DNA from: Schizosaccharomyces osmophilus
Taxonomy: Eukaryota; Ascomycota; Schizosaccharomycetes; Schizosaccharomycetales; Schizosaccharomycetaceae
Assembly: GCF_027921745.1 (NCBI RefSeq)
Contig: NC_079238.1
Span: forward strand, 2,976,001 to 3,040,000
Length of the DNA: 64,000 nucleotides
Reading direction: 5' to 3'
Shown in pieces: positions 22,801-34,085 of the stretch (positions are counted from its first letter, which is position 1; each line of letters begins with the position of its first letter). A program made the position numbers and the translations under genes. Below the pieces are notes generated by a model. The model was not told the origin of the DNA and ran no database searches. It worked only from the letters and a program-made list of their open reading frames with translations.

Positions 22801-23549
22801 GAAATGAGTTTCACAGTTATCTTCAAAAACTAAATAATGATGCTTGTTATATGATCAGTTCTATAGAACGGTTATTAAAAGTGGTATTCTATCGAGTTCA
22901 TGAGATCTTGCTGGATCCCAAACTTGGTCAACTTTTACTTTTATTCGAATCTGATGGAGCGCATTCAGTGACAACTGCTCGAGAACAGATGATTTATAGA
23001 AATCATGTGGAAACCATTTTGGCGCCCGATACCAAGGTTTTCAACATGCGTTGGTATCCTTTGGAGAAAAAGCTTTGCATTCAACAATTGCTCCCAGCTG
23101 ACCTTACTATTCATAAATTTGATGATCCGGCTAAAGAATTCATGTATTATGTGGATAGCTATGCCATTTCCCATATTACGGAAGGTATTGACTTGATGCA
23201 GGTAAAAATGCCTTTTTTAAAAAGGTCACTGCAATTGATCTCACAGAAGGGATATCTCGCTGGCCGAGAGTCTAGCAGTTTGCATTCACTTTTTAATGAG
23301 CGCTTTTGCAAGTCAAATTTACAGTTGTTTTTCTCAACAGATACGTATATGATTTTTTTTGAGTCTAACACAGAAAATGTTTATATCAACTCTTATAACT
23401 TATGGGTTGGTCAAAGCTCAAAACGCCGCAACCAAAAGAGAACGGCACGTTGGCAAAAATGGCTTGGACAGCAGCTTGCCGAAAATACAAGTCAAGAATT
23501 ACAATCCGCTACTTCTTTGGATCAGGTTCTTCTTTCTCCGTCATCGTAA
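19892..23549 (+). CDS. pst3: Sin3-family corepressor Pst3, three exons, about 1,145 aa
   Basis: Exons are 19892-19937, 20046-20439 and 20552-23549. Three paired amphipathic helix domains are visible: PAH1 at about 112-180 ([15 protein letters not shown] ... FLPSGY), spanning intron 2; PAH2 at about 250-316 ([17 protein letters not shown] ... FLPD); and PAH3 at about 404-470. The histone deacetylase interaction region follows ([38 protein letters not shown]), then the Sin3 C-terminal domain. Sin3 scaffolds Rpd3-type deacetylase complexes in the nucleus. The length fits Pst3 rather than the longer Pst1. The 3' end of intron 1 is ambiguous: AAG at 20039 and TAG at 20045 both keep frame, differing by two residues. 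The gene converges on rsc4, 86 bp between stops. Confidence 0.9.
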
Positions 23550-23635
23550 TGTACAATAAAATAATTGTTATCTCAAATAGGAAAAAAAGGAAATGTATAT
23601 ATTAATTTTTATTGACAATATATCTAAAGGCAAAC

Positions 23636-25372
23636 TTAGCAGCGCAGATAAAGTAGAAGTACAAATCGTTCTTTCTCTATGACTGTGAAAGAAGGCTGTG
23701 ATATGTCTTCAGAGGTAGGTTGGATATTAGTGGGTTCGGTAGTTGCCAGTATGAATTCCAAGCAATTCATACCCGGCCCTAATCTTACATCGAAAGCATA
23801 ATTAACAGAATCAATGTTATAATAAGTTGGACCGGCTAGCTGTAACAATTGGGGAGGAGCGGCAACTGGTTGTCCGAGCAGTTTACCGTTATGCAGTACC
23901 GAAAAATTGTAATTTTTTATAGACATAATGGGATTAATATTTGTAATAACATTCATAATAGCATGTTGTTGTGCCACATTTACAACAGAAATTTCTGATG
24001 CATTAGAAGAAGGGCAAGGAATGTGTTCGCAGAACGGATTGGATAAAGTTGTAGGAGAAGGAGAAAACAAGAAAAATGAATAAAATAAACGTTCTACATC
24101 AGTGGTATTTTCAATCACTTGTGTTTGAGGGAAATTTGGGAACACAAAGTCAGATCTACCTAGGACCGACTTGTGCGTAGAATTTAAGAGATCTGGAACC
24201 GGTTGAGTAGAGAAGGATTTCATAAGGGCAAATGCACTATAATTAGTTTGACAAATTTGGTCAATAGCTTGAGGCTTTGAAGGTTGTTGTTCAACGTCCT
24301 CTGACAATTGAGAAGGAAATCCCTCAGTGAAATTCTCTTTGTTGTCTGCTTCTGCTGGAGATTTTTCATGAAGTAAGTTATCACTAACGACGGAAGGTTC
24401 TCGAGTTTGTGGCTCGAACGATGGAGCGGCAGAAGCCATTCTTTGGTTTGGTGATTCATTTTTGATACTCTCAACATCTTTTGGAATCTCCTCAGACTTG
24501 GTAGCTGCCAATATTGGACCAGAAACATTTGAAAGAGCAATTGAATCCTCGTAAACAAAACTTCCAGCTTCATTGTATGTTTGTGCATTAAGATACATTT
24601 GATTTAAATCATTTTCAAAATCCTTTATTGAGCTATACTCATTTTTCTTCATACGTTTCTCCATCATTTTTATCGTCATTGGCGTCTTAATGATATCGTA
24701 ATAATCGGGATAAAGACGCTTGCTGGGTAAATCAATAAACATGTCGATTAAATATCTACCGGTGGAGTCTTTAACGTCCCTTAAAGAATCGATAACGTTA
24801 GTGATGACTTGGTAAACTTCAGGATTCTTATCAGAGGCTTGCTCTTCAGTCGAAATAGGTACTTTTGAGTCTGTCACAGCGGGAGGTTGACCGGCGTGTT
24901 TAACTTCTAAATCATTTGCAGCTTTTTCGACCAACAAGGCACACTCATAAACAAAGCTTCCTGGAGCATTGTACGTTTTAGCATTGTTTACCATTAATCG
25001 CAAATCGTCATAAAATTCTCCCATGGTAGTATACTGACCATGACGGGCCTTGTTTCGCATTGTTTTGTAAGCAATGGGATCGGTGATTACTTGATAATAG
25101 TCCGGAAAATACTTTTTAGAAGGCAATTCTTCAAAAACATCATCGAAGGGATTACCTCTATTTTTGTCTTGTTAGTTATTTTTTGATCACTAATCAGCAT
25201 AACCAACTAAAATAATCACTTACTCCTGGTCCTTCAGGTCTACCAAGACTTGTAAAGTTTCATTTAACTTTGGTTGCGAAAACGCGACTTGATGGCTGTC
25301 AATCGAGGACTGTTCATTTCATTAGCAATGCACTTTTTGACCATTTGATGAACTGTTACAGATACCTACCAT
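23636..25372 (-). CDS. rsc4: RSC chromatin remodelling subunit Rsc4, tandem bromodomains, three exons, 536 aa
   Basis: Exons are 25372-25370, 25309-25224 and 25157-23636. The first coding exon is the ATG alone; a 60-nt intron (GTAGGT, GCTAAT, ACAG) follows directly, and the protein reads M-SSIDSHQVAFSQPKLNETL. Intron 2 is 66 nt (GTAAGT, ACTAAC, ATAG). Bromodomain 1 spans about residues 15-120 (PSKKYFPDYYQVITDP, NAKTYNAPGSFVYE) and bromodomain 2 about 150-255 (PSKRLYPDYYDIIKTP, NAQTYNEAGSFVYE). Both keep the acetyl-lysine-contact Tyr-Asn. A low-complexity linker leads to the C-terminal Rsc4 domain (NPIMSIKNYNFSVLHNGKLL). Rsc4 reads histone acetylation for the RSC remodeller. Length agrees with S. 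pombe Rsc4 (about 540). Confidence 0.92.
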
Positions 25373-25734
25373 GTTATAAACACCACTTTTTAGAATTTAA
25401 GAGCCAATATTTACAGAAATTTCAATAGGAAGCAAAATATGCATTCACCGAAGATACTACCAAAAATTAAAACCAGAGTATTCAACAAAAAAACCCAATA
25501 TAATAGCTTTTTGTGTTATATTATAAATTCATAAGCCTTAAAATAAGTTATAGATTCCTCTATTATGAGATTTCCAAAACCTGGCTGGTAGTTCGTGGTG
25601 TTTAACTTCCAAGAGAGATGTTACTTGATACGCATGTCACTTATCCCGACTGATGGCATCGTCAAAGTCCAAGGATATCTCCAGCCTTTACCAATATCAA
25701 TAAAGATTGCTGTTGGATGACAGAAGGACAAAAA
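25373..25734. other. Intergenic between divergent rsc4 and suc1
   Basis: Shared promoter region, AT-rich. No small gene seen. Confidence 0.6.
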
Positions 25735-26264
25735 ATGACGAAGAGTCGATTTCCTCGTTTGCTGAACGTCTCTGAGCGTGAACGATTAGAGGCTTTTATT
25801 GATCAAATCCACTATTCTCCGAGGTATGTTGATTTTGTAGATATCCTTTAAGAATTGGTTCCTTTTCATGGTTGTTTACTATATGGCTTATGGTCTTCTT
25901 TTTACACCAAGTTGAACCATTTTTTTAGATAGTGAAAAGGCGATTTACCTTGATTCTTAGCAAACCTTTCTCTACCGTTGTTTTATGAAGTTTGCATTAT
26001 TAACACTCCTACGATAGATATGCTGATGATGAGTATGAATATCGACATGTTATGTTGCCCAAGGCTATGCTGAAGGTAATTCCGACAGACTACTTTAATC
26101 CTGAAACCGGTACTTTACGTATCCTTCACGAGGAGGAATGGAGAGGCCTGGGTATTACCCAGAGTCTTGGCTGGGAAATGTATGAAGTTCATGTTCCAGA
26201 ACCTCATATTCTTTTGTTCAAACGCGAAAAAGACTTCCAGTTGAAATTCAGTCAACAACGATAA
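25735..26264 (+). CDS. suc1: Cyclin-dependent kinase regulatory subunit Suc1 (Cks1), two exons, 111 aa
   Basis: Exons are 25735-25823 and 26018-26264, separated by a 194-nt intron (donor GTATGT, acceptor ATAG). The protein is nearly identical to S. pombe Suc1: [34 protein letters not shown], and the Cks signature [19 protein letters not shown] followed by [13 protein letters not shown], the hinge that allows strand exchange. It binds Cdc2 and phosphorylated substrates and drives mitotic entry and exit. An in-frame ATG at 25717 would add six residues; I prefer 25735 because S. pombe Suc1 starts at the equivalent position. Confidence 0.97.
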
Positions 26265-27113
26265 AAAAGATTCGGTTTTATGTTCTTTTTTTCCTTATCA
26301 CGTGTATTTTACGAGGCTTGGAAAGCTAACTTGCTTCTTCCTACCTTGGAAACGTATACCATTGCGTTTCGACTTGCTTTCTTATGAAGATGATGATTCC
26401 GTTGTGGCATCTCCTGCTGTTGCTTGATATCCTGTCTGCTTATATTCTTTCATTTATTCCTTTGTTCCTGTTCTCTAGTTGTCAAACGGTATGGGTATTG
26501 TATCCTAAGTTCTTTCTTTTTCTCTCCTACTATTGTCCTAAGAAGCCACATCTAGGTTTTTATCATTTCTTCATAAAAAACACAATAACTCTAGACTTTC
26601 CTTACATTTCCTGCGTTTGTTCATTTTTTTCTTTTCCTATTTTCATAGGTTTTACCGTAGAATTTCTAATAGACTCCCTCATATATTAATGGATGAAAAA
26701 CCTTTCGGCTTTTCAGTGAGATATAATATGTCGGTTTTACCCAGAATATTGTTATATACAATTGAGTTGCTATATAAACATTAAGGTTCAAATTTTTAAT
26801 TAAGTGTTGACAATTCTGTGTGTATGTTCTGAGTCTGGGAATTGCAAGATTTACAATATGTTTGATTTTTCAACCACTACGTACTACGACTACCTTTCCT
26901 ATTCATAATTCTTTTTACAAGAGACTTGACTAAGAACTTACAACATCATCAAAGATATAAAAAGCGTAATTTGTAATTAAGCGTAGGCTGAAAAATGGAA
27001 AAGAAAGAAGCACATCACAACTTCACACAGTCTTGTATAGCAAACACTGCAGGAGAGTGTGCCAGTAAAAGTAAGACTCGGATATTGTAACCAGCGTTCA
27101 GGCCCTGTATAGC
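26265..27113. other. Intergenic between convergent suc1 and atp3
   Basis: About 850 bp of AT- and T-rich sequence. A 101-codon plus-strand frame at 26384-26689 is hydrophobic only because of T richness and is rejected. The region likely holds two 3' UTRs and terminators. Confidence 0.55.
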
Positions 27114-28076
27114 TTATCCCAAAGCATTAGCACCAGTAACAATGTCAATAAGTTCGTTAGTAATGGAGGCTTGACGTTGACGATTATAGATAGTGGAAAA
27201 CTTGTTGATCATCTCACCAGCACTCTTGCTAGCATTTTCCATGGCGTTACGACGGGAAGACATTTCACTGCAGTGGGCTTCAGCCATAGCAGCAAAAATA
27301 GCATTGGTGAAAGCATACTCCATCAAAGGTTGATGAACCTCACTGCTAGCCTCATAGGCAAACAAATTGGGGGATTCAGCGATAGATTGACGAGTATAGA
27401 GATTCTTCATCACAGTTTCAAAAGACACGGCAGAGGCGAATCTGTTGTAAACGATGACGATTCTGTCAAATTCATTTGCATTCTCCAAAATGTTGCTGGA
27501 AACTTGCAAAGCCTCTTCATAAGAAGGACTGGCACCACCAATGTGAGCAAATGTTAAGTAGAGAGAGCCAGGATAATAACGATGAAGCTGGGAACGAACC
27601 TTTTCACCCAAAACGCAAATGCTGGTGTTTTGCTCAACATTAGGATCAACCAATTCCTTACGGATAAGACGAGAGATCGAAGAATGGATACCACCACAAA
27701 GACCCTTGTCACTAGAACAAGCAATCAAAAGTGTTTTTCCATCTTTGGGAGCTTGGGTTCCAGCCTCATCAAAAAATTCATTTGAAACTGTTTGATACTT
27801 CTTGGCCAAGTCCATAGATCTTTGAGCTCTGTTCAACTTTGTTTGAGCAACCGTCTTAATGGTTTTCGTGATCTTCTCGATGTTACGGATGGACTTCAAT
27901 CTTATTTCAAGTTCCTTTAAAGTAGCCTCTCGAGGAGCACTAATCACCAACTCGTTAGCACCAAACTTCTTCCAACTATCCTTTCAATTCACATACCTAG
28001 CGTGAAAGCCTCGGAATCCTACCGAATTTACGATAGGACGAAGTGCATTTGATTCTTTAACCGCTAAACGTAACAT
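27114..28076 (-). CDS. atp3: F1-ATP synthase gamma subunit Atp3, two exons, 301 aa
   Basis: Exons are 28076-27997 and 27939-27114; the 57-nt intron has GTATGT, GCTAAC and TTAG. Exon 1 codes a basic mitochondrial presequence (MLRLAVKESNALRPIVNSVG). The mature protein starts near ASAPREATLKELEIRLKSI and has the gamma-subunit landmarks: IRNIEKITKTIKTVAQTKLN, the central SDKGLCGG, and the C-terminal helix NAMENASKSAGEMINK ... NRQRQASITNELIDI. It is the rotor shaft of the mitochondrial ATP synthase. It diverges from alg12. Confidence 0.96.
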
Positions 28077-28493
28077 TCTGACAAATTTAATGCCAAAAGT
28101 TAGCAAATTTCCTGTTTCGTGTGAATATGGGGGAGGGTAGGTAAACGAAAGTCGAAAAACCAGATCCTATAAGCGGAATGCAAACCCGTCAAAACTAACA
28201 CAAGCCGGTTATAAAACACGTCTTATTTCACTTTTAAAATAATAATTTTAAAAATAAAAATAATGAACAAAAAAAAAGATTCTTGAAAACAGCAACATGG
28301 GGCTCTTCACGTCTCCCATTTATTGCATTCGAACGATCGGATTGCATGCCTTTAGTGTGCTTCAACATCTGATTATAATAGAATAAAGAAGTACGCTGCG
28401 TTGTGCTATTCAAAAAGCATCACCAATACTTTCCTTTTTCTTTTGTTTACATTAAATTTATTCTTGAAATTCATGAGATATATGTAGCTTGAA
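28077..28493. other. Intergenic between divergent atp3 and alg12
   Basis: Promoter region for both genes. AT-rich tracts at 28230-28275. No other feature seen. Confidence 0.6.
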
Positions 28494-30285
28494 ATGGGAT
28501 TTTCTAGGCAAGGTGTTCTTTGGTATCTCGCCAATGGACTATTACTACTACTTATGGGCTATTATGCGTTTATGACCCCTTATACAAAAGTCGAAGAGTC
28601 CTTCTCAATGCAGGCTATTCATGATATCCAAACTTACAAACTAGATCTTTCAAAGGTACTTGCTTCCAAATTGTTTTGTTCTTAAAAAAAAAAAAAAGAA
28701 TGCATTGTTAGCACATGCAGACGAATATGAGCATATAAAACTAACTGGAATTGTAGTACGATCATCAAAAGTTTCCTGGGCCTGTCAAAAGGAGCTTTAT
28801 TCCTAGCCTTATCATAGCTTTCGTTTCCTACTTGCCTGCTAAACACTTTTCTTCCCTTTTGGCAGTACGATGGACCATTGGCTTTCTTTCTTGTGAAAGC
28901 TTTATGGCCGTAGGAAAAGCTTTAAGAAAACGTTTTGGGTTCTTCGCCGGTATTTCATTTCTTTTAATAGCGGCCGCTCAATTTCATCTCGTATACTATA
29001 TGTCCAGACCATTACCCAATGTTTATGGACTCGTGCTTACAAATTCCGCTTTGACTTTACTACTTTCGGGGAAGTACTATACGTCTATCTCCGTCCTAGT
29101 GTTTGCTGCTGTCATCGTCCGCTCTGAGATCTTTCTACTTTTAAGCGTACTTTCCTTATGTCTTCTTGGCCAACGCAGAGTTCATTTAGTTCGACTTTTT
29201 GTTATCGGCGTCTTGTCTTCTGCAACCGCCCTTGCTTTCACGGTTTTCATTGATTCATGGTTTTGGGGAACATGGTGCTGGCCCGAACTTCAAGCGTTCG
29301 CTTTTAATGTTTTAGAAGGAAAGTCTTCAGAATGGGGAACAAGTCCATTTTATTATTATTTCATTAGGATTCCTTGGATTATGCTGAATCCTACATTATT
29401 TCTTTTTGGACTCGTATCTTTCCTTACTGTTCGTTCGTCAAGAATCCTCCTTTATGTTCCTTTTGCTTTCGTCTTTATTTTTTCATTTTTGAAACATAAA
29501 GAATGGAGATTTATCAGTTATATCCTTCCATGGATTGATGCATCCTGTGCAACTGGTTTCGCATATCTGATGCGACCGAAGGATCAAAATAAAATGAATC
29601 ATAATTTTAGGAAGCTAGCTTTCAGTGGACTTATCATTGGGGTTTCTTTTGGGATTTTCGCAAGTTCTCTATTGCTAAAAGTTTTTACATTTGCTTATCC
29701 TGGAGGCGCGGCACTGGAAAAAGTGCACTCAATGAATACTAATCCATATGGTAAGTTTACAATGTTGTATAAAGCTAATGTCTTATTCTTTTAGAAACCG
29801 TTCATTTGGACACCTATCCTTGTATGACAGGCATCACACGTTTTCTACAAAAACCAAACTGGTATTATGATAAAGAGGAAGATTCTTCTCGTTTAAACGA
29901 CGACCTGTTTCAAACCCAGTTTCACTATATCATCACCGATACTCCAAAACTTTACGAAAGAAATTTCAAAGTTTTACATATTGTCGGAGAAGATCGAAAT
30001 ATTCCTGTAATATCTGCTTCCCCAATATTTGGTGCTTTTAAGCTAAATATTTCAAACTCTGCCTTCCCTGTATACATTTTAGTTCAGCCACCTACTATGA
30101 CGGAGAAAGTATCCATACAAGACTATAATAAATATATTGGTCAACCTGTGAACAATATCAAAAACTGGCCTGAGGTGTATCGAATCGTCAAACCAGGGGG
30201 CATTATGACTCGAGATTATCGTGAAGAGCGACTAAACTTTTTTACTACGGATGATGGAATTCTAGATCATATAACCCAAGGTTAA
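28494..30285 (+). CDS. alg12: Dolichyl-P-Man alpha-1,6-mannosyltransferase Alg12, three exons, 548 aa
   Basis: Exons are 28494-28655, 28757-29750 and 29795-30285. Introns: 101 nt (GTACTT, CTAAC, GTAG) and 44 nt (GTAAGT, GCTAAT, TTAG). The protein is a polytopic ER membrane GT22 family enzyme. The luminal first loop carries KVEESFSMQAIHDI and KYDHQKFPGPVKRSF, the conserved GT22 catalytic region, split by intron 1. HKEWRFISYILP near residue 330 is the second family signature. Alg12 adds the eighth mannose to the lipid-linked oligosaccharide. The length matches S. pombe Alg12. It converges on mas5. Confidence 0.92.
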
Positions 30286-30851
30286 ACTAATAAACTGAAA
30301 ATTCCTCCAAGGCCGAACTATACTGGCTACAAACACATTCTCAGACACAATTTAACAAAAATGTACTTCAACTTTATGCTTAAAGAGTTTATATTATTGC
30401 CTTATGTAGTCATTACCACAGAGCACGAAAATATGACTGTATATAATATGAAAAAAGTAAAAGTATATTGCGACGTAGATTAATAATGTATAGTAATAAA
30501 CCCAACTAAACATAAAAGGCACGACAAGCCTTACACAAGACAATAACTAAGATAAGATATCGTACAGGATGTTGTGCCAAATAAACCTTCATAAAAGGGA
30601 GAAAGGAAAGCTTAAATCAAACGATGAAACGTGCTTATAAAACACAAAATGGACCGATCAACAATAAGCATTAAGTGTTATAAGATGCTCACGGATTAAA
30701 AGAACGTTGGCAAGGGTACCACATGAAATGGAACCACTTTAAGCCTTTTATAGGTTATAATGAAAAGTGGAAACCAGTAAATAGTAAGGAATCTATTATA
30801 AATAACAGAAGAAAAGAAAAGACACGAGCTTACAGCATCACAGATATTAGT
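30286..30851. other. Intergenic between convergent alg12 and mas5
   Basis: 3' untranslated and termination sequence of both genes, AT-rich. No coding signal or RNA gene seen. Confidence 0.55.
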
Positions 30852-32096
30852 TTACTGTTGAGCACATTGAACACCGGGATGTCCACCATCATCTTCCTCC
30901 TCTTCCTCGTCCATAGCGGTAGCAGTAGTAGGGTTGACATTGTTATCAATGCGAACGGACTCAGTAGGATCAACGTTACCAAGAACACATTCTTCAGTAA
31001 CAGCCTTCTTGGGAGCCTTTTCAACCTTACGAGGAGGTAAGACTTGTTCAAGGAGAGAAAGCTTTTCTTCAGAAGCAAAATTGGGTTCAGGGAAATCAAC
31101 GGTGAAACGAACGTAGAGGTTACCGGGTTGGTGGTGACGTTGAGAAAGCATACCTTGACCGGTGATAACCTTGAGTTCGTTGGGACGAATACACTCACCA
31201 GGGATGATGGGGACAGTCAAATAACGGTCGTCCAAATGCTCGATGACAATTTGACCACCGGCCAAAGCAGAAAGCAAGTCTACATGGGCTTCATAAAATA
31301 GGTGATCACCATTACGCTTGAATCTAGGATGTTCCTTAACGTCGACGACGAAGATAACATCACCGGGGATGATGCCAGGAGCTTGTTCACCTTCTTCCTT
31401 GAAAACAATCTTTTGACCGTTGTGCATACCCTTTTCGACGTTAACGGTAAGGATCTTACGTTGAGAGGAAACCTTGGCACCATTGCACTCCTTGCAGCGG
31501 TCTTCACTACGGATAGATTCACCTTCACCGTCACAATCGGGACAGGTCATTTGCATGCGTTGGATCATAGGACCCATGGCACGGGTGATGAACTTGACAC
31601 CAGAACCGCTACAAGATTGGCAAGTACGGACAGCACCTTCCTTACCACCACGGCCACTGCACTTGGAGCAAATGACCTTCTTTTGTAAAGCAAGCTTGGA
31701 AGTCTTACCGCGGTAAAGATCTTCAAGGGTGACCTTGATGGTGTGAACCAAATCTTTACCCTTACGAGGGCCACGGGGCATGCCACCACCGAACATGCCA
31801 CCCATGCCACCCATGCCGCCGCCAAAGAAGGAAGCAAACAAGTCGTCAGCAGACATACCGTCACCAGCACCACCACCTTGTAATCCTTCTTCGCCGAAAC
31901 GATCGTAGGTGGAACGTCTTTCCTCATCCGAGAGAATTTCATAAGCACGGCTAATTTCCTTAAATTTATCACCGGCATTGGGGTTCTTGTCAGGGTGATA
32001 CTTTAAGGCCAATTTACGATAGGCTTTCTTCAAATCGTTGGGAGAAGCAGAAGGGTCGACGTTTAAAGTCTCATAAAGTTTCGTTTCTTTAGCCAT
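30852..32096 (-). CDS. mas5: Type I Hsp40 (Ydj1/DnaJ family) Mas5, 414 aa
   Basis: A single frame from the ATG at 32096. The J domain ([23 protein letters not shown] tripeptide) is at residues 1-70, followed by a GF region rich in GGMGGM repeats. Four CxxCxGxG-type zinc motifs ([30 protein letters not shown]) lie at about 140-215. Two C-terminal substrate-binding barrels follow, and the protein ends GVQCAQQ, a CaaX box for farnesylation as in Ydj1. It is a cytosolic co-chaperone of Hsp70. Codon bias is strong. The region upstream is unusually long (1.46 kb). Confidence 0.96.
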   Translation of the reverse strand: MAKETKLYETLNVDPSASPNDLKKAYRKLALKYHPDKNPNAGDKFKEISRAYEILSDEERRSTYDRFGEEGLQGGGAGDGMSADDLFASFFGGGMGGMGGMFGGGMPRGPRKGKDLVHTIKVTLEDLYRGKTSKLALQKKVICSKCSGRGGKEGAVRTCQSCSGSGVKFITRAMGPMIQRMQMTCPDCDGEGESIRSEDRCKECNGAKVSSQRKILTVNVEKGMHNGQKIVFKEEGEQAPGIIPGDVIFVVDVKEHPRFKRNGDHLFYEAHVDLLSALAGGQIVIEHLDDRYLTVPIIPGECIRPNELKVITGQGMLSQRHHQPGNLYVRFTVDFPEPNFASEEKLSLLEQVLPPRKVEKAPKKAVTEECVLGNVDPTESVRIDNNVNPTTATAMDEEEEEDDGGHPGVQCAQQ

Positions 32097-32815
32097 AATG
32101 AAGGATGAATCAATAAACAACTAAATGAAAAGACAAAAAATTAGAAATTTATGGGTAATTTGAAGAGATGTTTGTAAATGGAAAAACAAAGACACCAACA
32201 ACAAAAAGAAGTGTATAAACTTATAAAGTTAAAAATACACAGTAAAGAAACACAGATGAAGAAAAAAAGAGAAAGCAATCAAGTCTCTTAAATCAAACAC
32301 CACAAAAAGGAAACAGAAAATGTTTCGCTTTTCTATACAAATTTTTTAAAAAATAATAATAATCCTCTGCCGTCAAAACAGACTTTAAAGCTGAAGAAAA
32401 GCTTCAAATGTTGTTTTTATGGTGTGTGGTTGAGAGGAGGTTGGTTTATACCAGGTCAAAAAGCCAATATAATGAGGGCACTGACTCGTTTATGTTTGTT
32501 ATTGTCCCAGCCAAAGAACATGGGAGAAAGAAAATTTTTTGTCGATCACAAAGCGCTTAGGTAGCAAGGAAGAAAAACCGCCGCTAAGTTACCTAATTCG
32601 AAGCTATAGAACAACAGAGAACAATCCGAACGAGCTGTGCGTTGTAGTTTGGTAAACAATAAACAAACTAGAGTGAAAACAACGTAAACAAAGGAAGAGA
32701 AACACAGAAAAAACAAAATTGGTATTCAAAAATTCGGCACGAAAAAGGCCTCTGAATGCATTAGAAAACTAGTTTCATTGTTAATTAAAAGACAATCCGA
32801 TCAAACAAAGAATGC

Positions 32816-32844
32816 GCCATGAAAATTTTGTTTCTTTTCATGGC
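32816..32844. repeat. Perfect inverted repeat, 10-bp arms, 9-nt loop
   Basis: GCCATGAAAA at 32816-32825 and TTTTCATGGC at 32835-32844 are exact reverse complements. The repeat lies about 720 bp upstream of mas5 and could be a protein-binding palindrome or an RNA hairpin. Confidence 0.85.
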
Positions 32845-33217
32845 AAAAAAAGCTTAAGCTACAAGAATTGATGAAAGGTAACGGACATAGAAATTTTATT
32901 GAAATTTTTTTTTTTTTTTTTCTGTACAATAATCAACGACTTGAGATTGGATGGCAACTGTACAAGAACTGCTTGATTCGTTAGCACATTCCAGATAGTT
33001 GCCTCTTAGTTTTTCAGTTCATTTTCCACATATTTTTTTTTCGTCATGTGAAAGATGGTCATGGAGTTACCTATGGAGGTCGTTTCTAATATATGAAATG
33101 GCATTCCTAACGAACACTTTCTTTTGCTACTTGTTGATTTTGAAAGCTTTCTTCTGCTATTCTCCTTCAGCTACTCTATACTCGCTCCTTCTACAGTCCT
33201 CCTAAAGGAATCCCAAA

Positions 33218-33244
33218 TATCCCACATAGGCCGCATGTGGGATA
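33218..33244. repeat. Perfect inverted repeat, 10-bp arms, 7-nt loop
   Basis: TATCCCACAT at 33218-33227 and ATGTGGGATA at 33235-33244 are exact reverse complements. A third copy of the ATGTGGG core lies at 33286-33292. It lies about 310 bp upstream of the UBE3D-like gene. Confidence 0.85.
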
Positions 33245-33556
33245 CGATTTTTAATGTATCTACTTCCTAAGACATATCAATATCCATGTGGGGGCAGGAA
33301 AGAAAAAGGTGTTAGGGAATTCAAAGCAGTAGGGAGGTTTTACATATTGAAATCTTTGAGTTGGGCTGTACATATTTCACCCGTAAAAAAAGTTAAATTG
33401 AGTTAGAATAAAATATATACAAAGGAACCCGTTTCATGGAAACGATCCATTCTCAATCGTCTTTAAGTATGTGCTTCCTTCTTCTAGGTAACAAGCTATT
33501 TGACAAAGGCCTTGCTACTTTTTGCACTGTCCGACTACTATAAGTAAGGCGATGTG

Positions 33557-34054
33557 ATGCTGTCAGAATATTTGACGCATGTAGGTCGTATTAACGTTTA
33601 TTTGGACCCAAACACCACGCCGCACCCAAAGCGGGTGGGTGATGTTCCGTGTTCACTTCCTCTGGCCCTTAGCAAGAACGAGCCGGTCGTCGCCGTTCAG
33701 CGTGATGACACTCTACAAGTAGTGATCCGTTGCTCTCCTCGTATCCAGAATTTTGATATTGTCGTTCCTTTAAAAGCTCTTGATTTCGACTCCCACCTCA
33801 AACAGGTCGTCCAATGTAGGTACTGCTCCGCTGAGCTCGCGACCTTTTTTTCCTGTCGAGACTTGCCATCGGCTAATTGGCAAGAATTAATGGATTGCTG
33901 GGCCTGCCATGTGGATTTTCCTGCTACTTTGGCTAAGAACGGTGGTATGCCTTCTTTTACGCCTACTCAAGATATGTCCTATTCGGGTATCTCTTTTCTT
34001 CTTTTGCATCCAAATTCATTGGTAAGTTCCAATCTCTTTAAATTATTTTTGCTA

Positions 34055-34085
<31 letters not shown>

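Larger units (their letters stand above)
32097..33556. other. Long intergenic region between divergent mas5 and the UBE3D-like gene
   Basis: Nearly 1.5 kb, the longest clearly noncoding stretch inside the window. It has purine-rich sequence near mas5, a T17 run at 32905-32921, and two perfect inverted repeats with 10-bp arms (32816-32844 and 33218-33244). A 68-codon frame at 32999 has no coding character. Confidence 0.6.

Noticed and set aside
26384-26689. 101-codon hydrophobic plus-strand frame after suc1
   Set aside because: Composition follows T richness (Phe, Leu, Ile, Ser); no motif, and it lies where the suc1 3' UTR is expected.
32999-33205. 68-codon plus-strand frame in the mas5 intergenic region
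   Set aside because: Cys/Phe/Ser/Leu-rich from T-rich DNA; no ATG context or homologous motif.
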